The notes: a model not told the origin generated them from the sequence alone. Counted from the first letter of the stretch, positions 1 through 9,249 are shown. The stretch is DNA of 62,337 bases from CAYFLR01 sp964343805 (GCA_964343805.1 CAYFLR010000033.1:1-62337), one strand, 5' to 3'. Made by a program: numbers and translations.

Positions 1-227
1 CTGGAAGTTATGATGAGCCCTTTCACCATTCACTTACTTTCAAGCATAATAATCGTCAGTATGCAATGGTGGTGCTCACGGGACGACACTACAATTGGAA
101 TAATAATGTGATTTACAATCAGGGTCGACAAGGTCCCCAGGGTAGTAATGACCAAGTGGCTTTGATGGTAGGAGGTCTTTATGGTGAATACATTGAAAAG
201 AGCTTTCAATGTAATTCAACCCATTAG
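1..227 (+). CDS. C-terminal fragment of an unidentified protein
   Basis: An open frame enters from the left edge (codons begin at base 3) and ends at TAG 225-227, giving about 74 residues. It is rich in Asn, Gly and aromatic residues and contains YAMVVLTGRHYN and a Cys near the end. The VVLTG stretch faintly recalls the last strand of beta-lactamase/transpeptidase-like serine hydrolases, but no active-site motif lies in the fragment. The family is not assigned. The rest of the gene lies outside the window. Confidence 0.5.
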   Translation, partial: GSYDEPFHHSLTFKHNNRQYAMVVLTGRHYNWNNNVIYNQGRQGPQGSNDQVALMVGGLYGEYIEKSFQCNSTH

Positions 228-272
228 CAAGCTCTGATTATTCACTATTTGAAATTCCATCCATAAAAGTAG

Positions 273-300
273 CCCTTTATTTTCATATGATAATAAAGGG
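273..300. terminator. 9-bp perfect hairpin after the first gene
   Basis: CCCTTTATT and AATAAAGGG pair around a 10-nt loop containing TCATATGA. It lies 46 bp after the stop of the first fragment. There is no T-tract on the plus strand, so a role as transcription end is an inference from position and symmetry. Confidence 0.35.
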
Positions 301-464
301 TTACAGTGAAAATTGAAGTTTAATAAATAAGAGCCGATTGAGGCGGTCAGGGAAAAAGTGAGGGTCTTTAAATAATAAGTCTACTAATTAGAGGAATCCA
401 CAAAGTCTTCTTATTTATAGCACCTTTCAATCATCCCCCAATTTATTTTCAAAGGGGAAGCATA

Positions 465-1769
465 ATGGTGAAAAGCTTTATATTTTCATTCTTTTGTATG
501 CTTTTGTTGATGTGTTTTTGTTCGTGCAGTCGATTGGATGAGAAAGATTTAGAGAAACTTCCGAGTGAGAAAGAGGTGGAGGACTATCTAAATGAAGAAG
601 AGAAGAAAGAAGAGACCTCTTCTGAAGGGGAGGTAAAGGAGCCTTTGCCAAGTGTTCCTATCTTTAAAGAGAAAAAAGATTCAAAAGATGAAGAGCCTCC
701 CGATATTTTAGATCAATTAGCTCCCGCTGATAGTTTCCTAGATGATAAGTTGCCTGGAGGAGAGATTGCCGAAATTATAGAAAATGATAATTGTGCTATC
801 CGAAGCATCGATCATTTTGTAGCGGAGGCAAATTCTAACAATAATATGATTTTAATCAAAGAAGCCACTTTTTTAATGGGATCGTCTCAGGAGATTCTAG
901 AAGACCTGGTGCCAGAGGACCATGAAATAAGCCATGAATTTCCTCTTCATGAAATTGCTCTCGATTCTTTTTATATTGATCAATTTGAAGTGACCAATGC
1001 CCAATTTTCTAGGTTTGTGCAAGCAACAGGCTATAAAACGGATGCTGAAAAGTATGAGGGGAGTTATGTCATGGGGGAAGGATCTCTAGAAATGGAGTGG
1101 GTGAGTTTTGCAAGTTGGAAAAATCCCGATGGAGAAGGTTCTGATATAAGTGAAGTGATGGATCACCCTGTCATCCATATGAGTTGGAACGATGCCAATG
1201 CATATGCCAAGTGGGCTGGTAAGCGATTACTTACCGAAGCGGAGTGGGAGTATGCCATTGGAGGGGGTACTGAAGACATTTGGTATTGGGGAAATGAGGA
1301 GGTGTGGAGCAATGAAGAAGAGGATTTAAAAGGGGTTGGGATTTTTGAGAACTTTGGTAATGAACACCGTTCTGATATACGGAAATGTAATCTAGAGGAA
1401 GTAGAAAGTGGTCTGTGCTCCTCTTTAGAGTCAGCTCTTGGGGAATCCATTTTTCCAGACTCATACTTTGATGAGGTGGAGAAGTTAGCTCCAGTAGGGT
1501 CATTTGAACCAAATTCTTTTACATTATATGATTTAGCCGGAAATGCCTCAGAGTGGGTTTCGGATTGGTATGATAAAGATTACTATGAAATGAGCCCAGC
1601 GGCGAATCCTAAAGGTCCGCGTGAGGTTCCCACTCATTTTAAAAAGGTTTTACGTGGAGGGCATTGGGCAAGTCAACCCTACATGGGGAGAGTTTCAGCA
1701 AGGTCCGCAGGTACTGTTTGTTTTAGTAGCAATGTTTCTGGTTTTAGAACTGGAATGGACGCTCCATAA
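465..1769 (+). CDS. Lipoprotein with SUMF1/FGE-like (formylglycine-generating-enzyme-fold) domain
   Basis: ATG 465 follows an AGGGGAA Shine-Dalgarno. Residues 1-21 are a lipoprotein-type signal ending near Cys21, followed by a Glu/Lys-rich acidic linker to about residue 105. From about 128 the SUMF1 signature runs to the end: FLMGSS, then 'FYIDQFEVTNAQF', HPVIHMSWNDANAYAKWAGK, RLLTEAEWEYA, a Trp-rich segment, AGNASEWVSDWYD, VLRGGHW and SGFR. The paired copper-binding cysteines of true FGE, which sit just before the GFR motif, are not present; only one Cys lies there. An oxidase activity on sulfatases is therefore unlikely, and a structural or binding role fits better. It may be co-expressed with the downstream lipoproteins (98-bp gap). 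Confidence 0.85.
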   Translation: MVKSFIFSFFCMLLLMCFCSCSRLDEKDLEKLPSEKEVEDYLNEEEKKEETSSEGEVKEPLPSVPIFKEKKDSKDEEPPDILDQLAPADSFLDDKLPGGEIAEIIENDNCAIRSIDHFVAEANSNNNMILIKEATFLMGSSQEILEDLVPEDHEISHEFPLHEIALDSFYIDQFEVTNAQFSRFVQATGYKTDAEKYEGSYVMGEGSLEMEWVSFASWKNPDGEGSDISEVMDHPVIHMSWNDANAYAKWAGKRLLTEAEWEYAIGGGTEDIWYWGNEEVWSNEEEDLKGVGIFENFGNEHRSDIRKCNLEEVESGLCSSLESALGESIFPDSYFDEVEKLAPVGSFEPNSFTLYDLAGNASEWVSDWYDKDYYEMSPAANPKGPREVPTHFKKVLRGGHWASQPYMGRVSARSAGTVCFSSNVSGFRTGMDAP

Positions 1770-1866
1770 TTCCTTCATTCCTTAGTAGACGAACAGCTTA
1801 ATATTCATTTATAATGTAATGGTTCTATATTTTTATAATTACTGAGTTTTCTCTGAAGGAGAGTGA

Positions 1867-3447
1867 ATGAATTACATATGGTTTAGAAGTGGTTTACTCC
1901 TGCTTTTGCTGGCGGTCTCGTTGTTTTATTGTTCAGATAAGCCTAAAATAATGCCCAAGGCAAAAAAGAAAAAGAATGTTGTTGCTCAACCTATCGTGAA
2001 AAAATCGGATAATAGTAACAGCAATAAGGTTAACACGGACCTTAATACCTATCACTCCATAAAAGGCAATATAGATGTTTTTCCTTCAGGTGCTAAAAAG
2101 TTAGCCGCTAGTGCAGCTAGCAAAGACAAGTACAAAGTGACTGTGCAGTTTATACCTCGGACTCTATCTGAAATGGCCAATGCGACTACCTTTAAAGATC
2201 TCTATGTCTCGGTAAAAAAAGATGGAGATTTTACTCCCGCTGCTTTGGCTCCTGATGTGAGTGAGAGTGTGCTAGTTGATGGGATATTGAATTTTAAATT
2301 AGAACCTATAAAAGGCAAAGGGGATTACTTAGTTGTTGTCCGTATCACTCATGTGACTGAGGAAGATGAATTTCCTCTGCTTGCCACATTACTCAAATTA
2401 TCCGAAGCAGGAGGAGATTTATCTGCAGATTTTTCTCCAAGTACCACTGTGGCTGTTGATCTCTTAACCTTTAATAATCGCACTTTGATGACTCCAACAT
2501 TCATTAAAAAGTATGATGATTTAGTGGCAGAAATTAAGAAAATTCAAGATGAATTGGTGGCCATTTTAGATCTAACCAAGGAATTGAAAGTGGATAGCAT
2601 TGCTTCGCTTTCTACTTCCTATATAAAAAACCAACTGGCCACCAATCCTCTTAAACAGATGGAAATCTTTCATCTCTCGGCTGCTTTAGAAAAATCCATG
2701 AAGTTGAAGGGGATGAACCAAATTTTAGCTGCAAATAAAGGAGCTCCCAGTAAGTTTATTGAAGCTACTGTGACCAAAGTGAACAGCAATCTTACCTTGA
2801 ATTTGACTCAGCAAATAAACTCTATTATGGCTGATATTATTAAGATAGAAACTTCTGTTAATCAGGTAGCTGAAGGATATATTTTAGAGGCTAATGCTGC
2901 AAATGCGTTGGCTGATTTAAAAGCCACTAAAATGATGGTGACACCTTTGAAAACTGTCTCCACTTTGCTTAATGAACTGATTGCCTCTGAAAATCTTACC
3001 AAAATTAAATTGGAATGCAAAGAGGATGAAGTGAACGTCAATGGAGAGTGTAAAGGAAAAGTTACTTGCTCTACCTATGAGGGATATAATCCAGTTGATA
3101 ATAGTTGTTACTCAAAATTAAAAGTTGTCTTGGATCAAATTCCTTTTTCAATAAAAAGTTGCCAAGTTGAAAGCAAAGAAAATGAAGCTTATAGTTGTAC
3201 TATTGATATTGGGTATTATACAGAACAAGGGGAAATGTGGAGTTTAGCCGAAACCAACACATGTAGTTTTTTGGCTATTGATTCCACCACAGGTATTTTG
3301 ACAGGAACTCCTTTGACCGCCAATGTAGGCACATGCAGCCTAGAAGTTACTGTAACTGATCAGATAGCCACCCAAACTGCAAAGCTTGCAATGACGGTGA
3401 GAGATAAAAACTATGATCCAACCACTGCCGCAAATAATTCTAACTAA
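1867..3447 (+). CDS. Lipoprotein with C-terminal putative Ig-like (He_PIG-type) domain
   Basis: ATG 1867 is preceded by AAGGAGAG. The signal ends LLAVSLFYC, with lipidation expected near residue 22, and a Lys/Asn-rich linker follows. The middle (about residues 90-390) is not recognised and is helical in appearance. From about residue 420 the pattern 'IPF..CSFLAIDSTTGILTGTP' through 'CSLEVTVTD' matches the putative Ig domain seen in bacterial surface proteins. Cysteines cluster only in the last quarter (eight between about 375 and 490), suggesting disulfides in an exported domain. The stop is only 16 bp before the next gene's ATG, so co-transcription is likely. Function unknown; surface-exposed structural or adhesive role inferred. 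Confidence 0.7.
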   Translation: MNYIWFRSGLLLLLLAVSLFYCSDKPKIMPKAKKKKNVVAQPIVKKSDNSNSNKVNTDLNTYHSIKGNIDVFPSGAKKLAASAASKDKYKVTVQFIPRTLSEMANATTFKDLYVSVKKDGDFTPAALAPDVSESVLVDGILNFKLEPIKGKGDYLVVVRITHVTEEDEFPLLATLLKLSEAGGDLSADFSPSTTVAVDLLTFNNRTLMTPTFIKKYDDLVAEIKKIQDELVAILDLTKELKVDSIASLSTSYIKNQLATNPLKQMEIFHLSAALEKSMKLKGMNQILAANKGAPSKFIEATVTKVNSNLTLNLTQQINSIMADIIKIETSVNQVAEGYILEANAANALADLKATKMMVTPLKTVSTLLNELIASENLTKIKLECKEDEVNVNGECKGKVTCSTYEGYNPVDNSCYSKLKVVLDQIPFSIKSCQVESKENEAYSCTIDIGYYTEQGEMWSLAETNTCSFLAIDSTTGILTGTPLTANVGTCSLEVTVTDQIATQTAKLAMTVRDKNYDPTTAANNSN

Positions 3448-3463
3448 TTAATGATGCTTGCAA

Positions 3464-4804
3464 ATGAAAAATACTCATTTTTTTAGGTTAGTATTCATTA
3501 TAGCTTTACCAATTTTTTTGTTTGTCACCTGTGACGATGATAACCCAAAAAGTAAAGTTGAACCTTCAGAAGATAATGGGGTTTCTATTGAAGGGACACT
3601 CACTTCCAAAGCTGGAAAGCCACTGGAGGGAGCGGCTGTCCATCAATTAGGGTACCCTAAAGAAAAAGTTAAATCAGATTCTGAAGGTAAGTTTTCTTTA
3701 ACCGTTCAAAAAGTCTCACCCAAGGCTTCTCCCAAAGTATCTCCCAAGGCATCCCCTAAAGCTTCCCCTAAATTAGTAGTCAATAATGACAAAGATATAA
3801 GTATTGTTATTTCTTATGATCAGGGTGAGAGTTTAGGCCTTCGGATTGATGGTCTTAGTTCTACCAAATCGGCACAACTGGGTTCTATTGCCGTATCACC
3901 TACAGGGCAAATAAAAGGTCAGGTAATAAACCCATGGGGAGAGGCTGATAAATTAGTGATGGAAGTAATTGGAACTAAGTATCAGGATGAAACAGATGAG
4001 AATGGTGTCTATATTCTGGATAAAATTCCTGAAGGTGTGTGGGATCTGTATCTTGAAAAAGAGGATTACTATCCCCTTTATTTACAAGGCATAAAGGTCA
4101 CCCCGGGCCAGATCACGGTGTTGCCGGCGGAGGTTTTACAACCATTAGAAACACCAATAAAGACAAATAATAATAACAATAATGAAGAACCTGAGGAAAT
4201 TGTCCAACCAGAACCGATTGCATTGGTTAACTGTTTAGCTCATCAAGAAATGGGGGAAAGTAAAAGTGGAATGTATAAAATAGCTCCTGAACAAAATAAT
4301 AACAATAGCTTTGAGGTCTTTTGTGATTTAGAAAATGATGGTGGTGGTTGGACATTGTTAATAAATGCGCCATCAGGGGGCATACCTAATGAGGTGGAAA
4401 CCTTAAATAACAATAATACCGGTCGGCTTTCATGGCAGCGAGTTTCTCTGTTGCATAAAGTTAGCAAGGTAACAGAGAAAAATAATTTAAAAATCCATGT
4501 GAACGAGGAAGTGGTTTCCATGAATACCGGGGGGAATTATAAAATGGGCTACTTTGTTGTGGCTCCTGATGCCAACGGATTGTGCTCTGAATTCTTAGAT
4601 GGCCCTTTTGAAGGAGTTTATACCGAAGGTTCTGAATGGGCATGGAAGAATGGTAATAATGGGGGGTGGACGGGCTATTTAGACCATCCAGAAAGAGGGT
4701 TTATGATTTCTCGGGCATCTAATGGTGACAATACTTGTGGAGAAGCCTATCCAACCAACGCTACAAATCCAAAATTACTACCTGGGTCGCTTTGGATTCG
4801 GTAA
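3464..4804 (+). CDS. Fibrinogen-like YCDxxxxGGGW-domain lipoprotein, paralog 1
   Basis: First of three tandem paralogs. ATG 3464 is preferred; an in-frame TTG at 3458 is possible. The signal ends LFVTC. Two carboxypeptidase-regulatory-like beta domains follow (about residues 40-90 and 150-225), separated by a tandem Ser-Pro-Lys linker with five SPK units. A poly-Asn spacer precedes a fibrinogen-related C-terminal domain starting near residue 255: Cys, SGMYKIAP, FEVFCDLENDGGGWTLL, later 'GNNGGWTGYL' and a final Cys before GSLWIR. This copy lacks the beta domain present between linker and fibrinogen-like domain in paralogs 2 and 3. Fibrinogen-related domains usually bind carbohydrate or acetylated ligands; that role is inferred here. 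Confidence 0.8.
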   Translation: MKNTHFFRLVFIIALPIFLFVTCDDDNPKSKVEPSEDNGVSIEGTLTSKAGKPLEGAAVHQLGYPKEKVKSDSEGKFSLTVQKVSPKASPKVSPKASPKASPKLVVNNDKDISIVISYDQGESLGLRIDGLSSTKSAQLGSIAVSPTGQIKGQVINPWGEADKLVMEVIGTKYQDETDENGVYILDKIPEGVWDLYLEKEDYYPLYLQGIKVTPGQITVLPAEVLQPLETPIKTNNNNNNEEPEEIVQPEPIALVNCLAHQEMGESKSGMYKIAPEQNNNNSFEVFCDLENDGGGWTLLINAPSGGIPNEVETLNNNNTGRLSWQRVSLLHKVSKVTEKNNLKIHVNEEVVSMNTGGNYKMGYFVVAPDANGLCSEFLDGPFEGVYTEGSEWAWKNGNNGGWTGYLDHPERGFMISRASNGDNTCGEAYPTNATNPKLLPGSLWIR

Positions 4805-4816
4805 GGGAGGGATCAA

Positions 4817-6385
4817 TTGGATTTAATCAAAAAGACGATGCTAAGAATTATTATTCTAAAATTATTACTCAGCTTAATGATTGCTTGTGCTGTGAATGTA
4901 GGTAACCCAGCGGGACCTTCTGATGATGATGGGGATGGGGATGGGGATCCGAGTAAGGACATTGTCATTGAAGGAAAACTTCTCAAAAAAGGAGATAAGG
5001 TGGCATTAGCGGATGCCAAAGTATATCAATTAGGCGATGAGAAAAATGCAGTGCGATCCTCTAAAGATGGATCATTTAAAATTAAATATAATCCCAGTGT
5101 TTCTCCTAAGGTCTCCCCAAAGGTCTCTCCTAAATTGGTTTATGGTGGGGAGGATAAAACGACCCTTATTATTTTTAAAAAATTGGAGGAGGGGAGTTTT
5201 GGAAAACGAATTGATAATGTAGATGCCACCAAGTCAAATAATATTGGTCAAGTAGAAGTTCCAAAAGCGGGTAAGATTCAGGGCTTTGTAGTGACTTCTA
5301 AAGGTAAGGAAAGTGGGATTGATCTTTTTATTCCTGGAACTTCTTATATGGCTAAAACTGATGATGAGGGAAAATATGAGATTTCTAATGTTCCAGAGGG
5401 AGTATGGACCTTGCAAGTCGAGAAGGTGGGGTATAAATCAGTCACCCTCAATGATATAACAGTTAAATCTAATGAAACGACTCTGGTTGACAAAATTATG
5501 CTCTTTATAGATACCGGTGTGCAAGGTTCCATTATTATAGAGGGAGGGGCCGCGGAGACTCATTCCCAAGAGGTCTCGGTAAAACTATTTTATTCACCCA
5601 ATGCAGCATTGTATAGGGTTTCTGAAAATGCTCACTTTAGCTCTGTTTCTTATGCCGAAATAACCGACCCTGTTTCTATGACCATAAAATATTCCTTTGA
5701 CAGCTTTGGGGAAAAAACCCTTTATGCTCAATTTTCCACCACAAATGGCATCGATAACACGGTTCAAAGTTCCATTCTAATCAAAAAAGAAAAACAGGCA
5801 CCAGATAACTGTTATGCCTATTATCAGTCCGGCGTCACTGAAAGTGGCATGTATGAGGTGCATCCGGATCATGATAATAACAATGATTCCTTTCAGGTTT
5901 ACTGTGATATGGAAAGTAATGGAGGTGGTTGGACTCTTTTAGTAAACTCTCCAGAGGGAGGATTTCCAGAAGAGGAAGAGAGTTTAAACCTTGGTAAAAT
6001 GGGACGTCTTTCATGGGATAGAATATCTCTTTTGCATAAAGTATCCAAAGTGAGCGATAAAAATAACATTAAACTTGTGGCTGGGGGCTATACAGTATCT
6101 TTAAGTATCCAAGGAGAATATGGAGAGGGGATGTATACAGTGGGTCCCAACCAAAACGGATTATGTACAGAATATCTAGAAGGTCCTCATTCTGCAAGTT
6201 TTACCGAGGGGGAAGGTTTTGGTTGGAGAAATGGGAATGCTGGTGGCTGGACAGGTTATACCCCCTCACCCAATAAAGGTTTTGTAATTTTTCGGGATAC
6301 CAATGGAGATCAAACCTGCGGAAAAGCCTATCCTTCTAGTGCTTTTACAGGTCAGTCAATGAGCGGATCGGTTTGGATTAAATAG
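4817..6385 (+). CDS. Fibrinogen-like YCDxxxxGGGW-domain lipoprotein, paralog 2
   Basis: TTG 4817 is six bases after GGGAGG, so it is preferred over ATG 4838. The signal ends SLMIAC and the mature protein begins AVNVGNP. Domain order: a first carboxypeptidase-regulatory-like domain, a Ser-Pro-Lys linker with three SPK units, a second such domain, an extra beta domain (about 235-325, 'VQGSIIIEGG' to 'VQSSILI'), then the fibrinogen-like domain with SGMYEV, QVYCDMESNGGGWTLL and GNAGGWTGY. It ends in GSVWIK. The gap to paralog 1 is 12 bp and to paralog 3 is 5 bp, so the three should share one transcript. A surface-exposed binding role is inferred. Confidence 0.82.
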   Translation: MDLIKKTMLRIIILKLLLSLMIACAVNVGNPAGPSDDDGDGDGDPSKDIVIEGKLLKKGDKVALADAKVYQLGDEKNAVRSSKDGSFKIKYNPSVSPKVSPKVSPKLVYGGEDKTTLIIFKKLEEGSFGKRIDNVDATKSNNIGQVEVPKAGKIQGFVVTSKGKESGIDLFIPGTSYMAKTDDEGKYEISNVPEGVWTLQVEKVGYKSVTLNDITVKSNETTLVDKIMLFIDTGVQGSIIIEGGAAETHSQEVSVKLFYSPNAALYRVSENAHFSSVSYAEITDPVSMTIKYSFDSFGEKTLYAQFSTTNGIDNTVQSSILIKKEKQAPDNCYAYYQSGVTESGMYEVHPDHDNNNDSFQVYCDMESNGGGWTLLVNSPEGGFPEEEESLNLGKMGRLSWDRISLLHKVSKVSDKNNIKLVAGGYTVSLSIQGEYGEGMYTVGPNQNGLCTEYLEGPHSASFTEGEGFGWRNGNAGGWTGYTPSPNKGFVIFRDTNGDQTCGKAYPSSAFTGQSMSGSVWIK

Positions 6386-6396
6386 GGAGAATGGCA

Positions 6397-8010
6397 TTGT
6401 TTATGAAGTCTGGTTTAGTAAATAAGGTTTTTCTTTTTGTTATTTTGATCGGGTTGTTCGTCGCCTGTGCGGTGAATGTGGGCAATCCTTCGGGCTCTGA
6501 TGAGGATAAAAAGGACGATAATGAGCCCAAAGAGGAAGGGATTCTCCTCTCTGGCACCCTTTTAAAAAAGGGGGAAAAAACCCCCTTAGAGAGTGCTAAA
6601 GTCTATCAGCTGGGTGACGAAAAAAATGCAATTTTGTCGGATAAAGAGGGAAAATTTGAATTAAAATATAACCCGAATGTATCTCCCAAAGTCTCGCCTA
6701 AGGTTTCTCCCAAGGTATCTCCTAAGTTGGTTAACCATGATGAAAATGATTCCACTACCACTCTCATTGTATATAAGGAGTTGGATGATGGGAGTTTTGG
6801 AAAGAAACTAGATGAAATAGATGTGAGCAAGTCAAACGACTTGGGAAATGTGGAAGTGCCTAAAACTGGAAAAATACAAGGTGTAGTGGTGACATCTAAA
6901 GGAGAAGAGAGTGGGGTGGATATCTATATCCCAGGAACCTCCTATATGGCGAAAACAGACGAGGATGGTAAATATGTTATCTCGAATGTGCCTGAAGGTA
7001 TTTGGAAGTTGCAAGTGGAATTAGTTGGGTACAAAACCATCACACTAAAAGCTATTCTGGTTAAATCAGAAGAAACTACTTTAGTGGATAAAGTTATGCT
7101 CTTTTTAGATACTGGGGTGCAAGGTTCCATAGTGATTGAAGGAGGGGCTCCTGAGACTCACTCAAAAGAGGTAAAAATTAAACTATTTTACTCTCCTAAT
7201 GCCGCTATGTATCGAGTTTCAGAAAATGCTCACTTTAGCGGGGTCTCTTATACCGAAATTACTGATCCGGTTTCAGAGAGTTTAACCTACACCTTTGATT
7301 CCTATGGAGAGAAGACTCTTTTTGCTCAATTTACTACTGCCAACGGCATTGAGAATACGGTGCAAAGCAGTATCCTAATAAAGAATAAAAGGGCTCCTGC
7401 TAATTGCTATGAGCACCTTGAAGCAGGCGCCACTGAAAGTGGAATGTATGATGTGAATCCATTTCAAGACAATGATAATAATAACGGTAACAGCAATAAT
7501 AGTTTTGAGGTTTACTGTGATATGGAGAGTGATGAGGGCGGATGGACCTTACTTATCAATACCATCAAACAGGATGACTTCCCTATTGAGAAAGAGGTGA
7601 TCAACCCTAAACTTATTGGACGTCTATCTTGGGATCGTGTTTCTGCTTTGTTGAAGACATCTACTGTTACCGAAAGCAATAATATAAAAATCCATGTATT
7701 TGTAAATAATGAGAATATTGTTTCAATGCATAACAATGGGATCACTTCCAAGGGGTATTATACGGTAGGCCCTGATAGCAATGGTTTTTGCACCTCTTTT
7801 CAAAAAAGTAGAGTGGACGCGGTCCTAGTAGAAAAAGGCTTATGGGGATGGAAAAATGGAAATGAAACCGGTTGGGTTGGTTATTTAGACGATCCGACGA
7901 GAGGTTTTATCTTAATTCGCAATACTGAGCAAGATGCTACCTGTGGACAGACATACCCTGAGGGAACCAAGTTGGGCTATCAGAAAAAAGGCTCTCTGTG
8001 GATGAGGTAG
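6397..8010 (+). CDS. Fibrinogen-like YCDxxxxGGGW-domain lipoprotein, paralog 3
   Basis: Three in-frame starts lie close together: ATG 6391, TTG 6397 and ATG 6403. GGGAG at 6385-6389 is spaced correctly only for TTG 6397, the same layout as paralog 2. The signal ends LFVACAVNVGNP. Architecture equals paralog 2 with four SPK units in the linker. The fibrinogen-like domain differs in detail: one glycine of the GGGW motif is replaced (VYCDMESDEGGWTLL), and an Asn/Gly/Ser run is inserted before it. It ends in GSLWMR. This is the last gene of the triplet; 155 bp separate it from the TIGR02147 gene. Confidence 0.82.
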   Translation: MFMKSGLVNKVFLFVILIGLFVACAVNVGNPSGSDEDKKDDNEPKEEGILLSGTLLKKGEKTPLESAKVYQLGDEKNAILSDKEGKFELKYNPNVSPKVSPKVSPKVSPKLVNHDENDSTTTLIVYKELDDGSFGKKLDEIDVSKSNDLGNVEVPKTGKIQGVVVTSKGEESGVDIYIPGTSYMAKTDEDGKYVISNVPEGIWKLQVELVGYKTITLKAILVKSEETTLVDKVMLFLDTGVQGSIVIEGGAPETHSKEVKIKLFYSPNAAMYRVSENAHFSGVSYTEITDPVSESLTYTFDSYGEKTLFAQFTTANGIENTVQSSILIKNKRAPANCYEHLEAGATESGMYDVNPFQDNDNNNGNSNNSFEVYCDMESDEGGWTLLINTIKQDDFPIEKEVINPKLIGRLSWDRVSALLKTSTVTESNNIKIHVFVNNENIVSMHNNGITSKGYYTVGPDSNGFCTSFQKSRVDAVLVEKGLWGWKNGNETGWVGYLDDPTRGFILIRNTEQDATCGQTYPEGTKLGYQKKGSLWMR

Positions 8011-8165
8011 ATGGGGACTGTAATTCTTAGCTAATCCTATATTTAGATTGGCTTTTAAAGTTTATAATATATTGATATAATAGATTTAAAATAAACTCCT
8101 TTAGTAACTGAAAAAATTTACGATAGAGAGTATATCCGCTCATTTTAAGTTTAAGAGGTGTCTTT

Positions 8166-9074
8166 TTGGGAAGACTAGCTAGAGATAAGGAGCACCGACT
8201 TCAGCAAATTCAATTAGCCGCAGCTGAACTTTCTCCTCTTCAATTTCAAGATTACAAAGACTATCTCCAAAAACTTTACGCCAATATCAAAAAAGCACAG
8301 AAAGGTCCCTATTCCTGGGTTCACTTTACCGAGGATTTGGGTTTGGGCTCTTGCAATGTTGCTTGGTTAATTGCCAATGGCAAAAGGAAAATGACGGTTC
8401 ATACTTTGAATATGATAACCAACCGTTTAAAACTTTCAGGTGTCAAAAGAAAGTATCTTAAAATCCTCCGTGAATACACCAATGCCACCACCATTAAAAA
8501 ACGTGAGCCCTTATTAGATCGCTTATTACAAATAAAGAAAGAATCTCTACCCACTTCTATCCAAGATCAGCTTGATTTTTTTAGCAAGTGGTATCATGCG
8601 GTCATTTTTGAATTGGTGGGAGTGGATCATTTTAGATCTGATCCAGAATGGATTGCAAATCAATTATCACCTCCTATTAGTGAAGCGGAGGCTGAGGCCA
8701 GTTTGGAGTTGTTAGTGCGGCTCAAATGTATCAAATTTGATCAAGAAACCAAATCCTATTCTAAAATAATTCAAGATTTTAATACTGAGGATGAAATCCC
8801 TTGGGAAGGGGTTGAGTGCTATCATAAATCGATGATAGACCTTGCAAAATCAGCTATAGATTGTGTCCCACCTAAAAATAGAGAAATTAGTAACACCACC
8901 ATGACCCTATCTTTGCAGGAATTTAACCTTATCAAAAGTGAAATTCGCAAGTTTAGAAAACAGATAAATACCTATACAGGAAAAGAATCTGCCTCTGATG
9001 TGGTGGTGGCTGTAAATATGCAGTTTTTTCCTCTGACTCAACTTGATATTGATAAGGAAAGTGAATCCTCCTAG
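8166..9074 (+). CDS. TIGR02147-family protein (putative DNA-binding regulator)
   Basis: TTG 8166 follows AAGAGGTG with five bases between. The 302-residue protein shows the family layout: an N-terminal helix-turn-helix-like half ('FQDYKDYLQ', 'FTEDLGLGSCNVAWLIANGKR', 'TLNMITNRLKLSGVKRKYL') and a C-terminal half with 'FFSKWYHAVIFELVG', 'DPEWIANQLSPPISEAEA' and LLVRLKCIKFD. TIGR02147 proteins are known mainly from Fibrobacter and Bdellovibrionota and often sit beside lipoprotein genes; the molecular function is not settled, though a DNA-binding role is usually assumed. Here it lies directly downstream of the fibrinogen-like lipoprotein triplet, so control of that cluster is a reasonable guess. 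No signal peptide, so cytoplasmic. Confidence 0.88.
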   Translation: MGRLARDKEHRLQQIQLAAAELSPLQFQDYKDYLQKLYANIKKAQKGPYSWVHFTEDLGLGSCNVAWLIANGKRKMTVHTLNMITNRLKLSGVKRKYLKILREYTNATTIKKREPLLDRLLQIKKESLPTSIQDQLDFFSKWYHAVIFELVGVDHFRSDPEWIANQLSPPISEAEAEASLELLVRLKCIKFDQETKSYSKIIQDFNTEDEIPWEGVECYHKSMIDLAKSAIDCVPPKNREISNTTMTLSLQEFNLIKSEIRKFRKQINTYTGKESASDVVVAVNMQFFPLTQLDIDKESESS

Positions 9075-9169
9075 GTTACTTCAGTGACTTTGATTCCAAA
9101 TAAATCATTAATCACCATCATTTCGCCTTTGGCCACTGCTTTGCCGTTGACCTTGATATCCAGGGGTTC
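9071..9169 (-). pseudogene. FliN/SpoA C-terminal remnant
   Basis: On the minus strand, from 9169 to a TAG at 9071-9073, the translation EPLDIKVNGKAVAKGEMMVI continues with NDLFGIKVTEVT. This is the SpoA fold characteristic of the C-terminus of FliN/FliY flagellar switch proteins. A TGA (9170-9172) sits immediately upstream in frame and there is no start codon or signal for translation, so it is a remnant. Its stop overlaps the end of the convergent TIGR02147 gene. No other flagellar gene is visible in the window. Confidence 0.6.
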
Positions 9170-9249
9170 TCATTCTGGGGTGTGGAAGTTGGGAACATAA
9201 TGAAGTTGATATCTTAAAAGTATTAAAAATTTATACCTTTATAAAAGTA

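Noticed and set aside
1163..1512. Minus-strand ORFs inside the SUMF1-like gene
   Set aside because: Shadows of a well-supported plus-strand gene; no initiation signals.
3464..8010. Eukaryotic contamination suggested by fibrinogen-like domains
   Set aside because: Bacterial lipoprotein signals, Shine-Dalgarno sequences and tight tandem spacing show bacterial genes; such domains are known in bacteria.
9071..9169. Part of a working flagellar operon
   Set aside because: No start codon, a stop immediately upstream in frame, and no other flagellar gene in the window.
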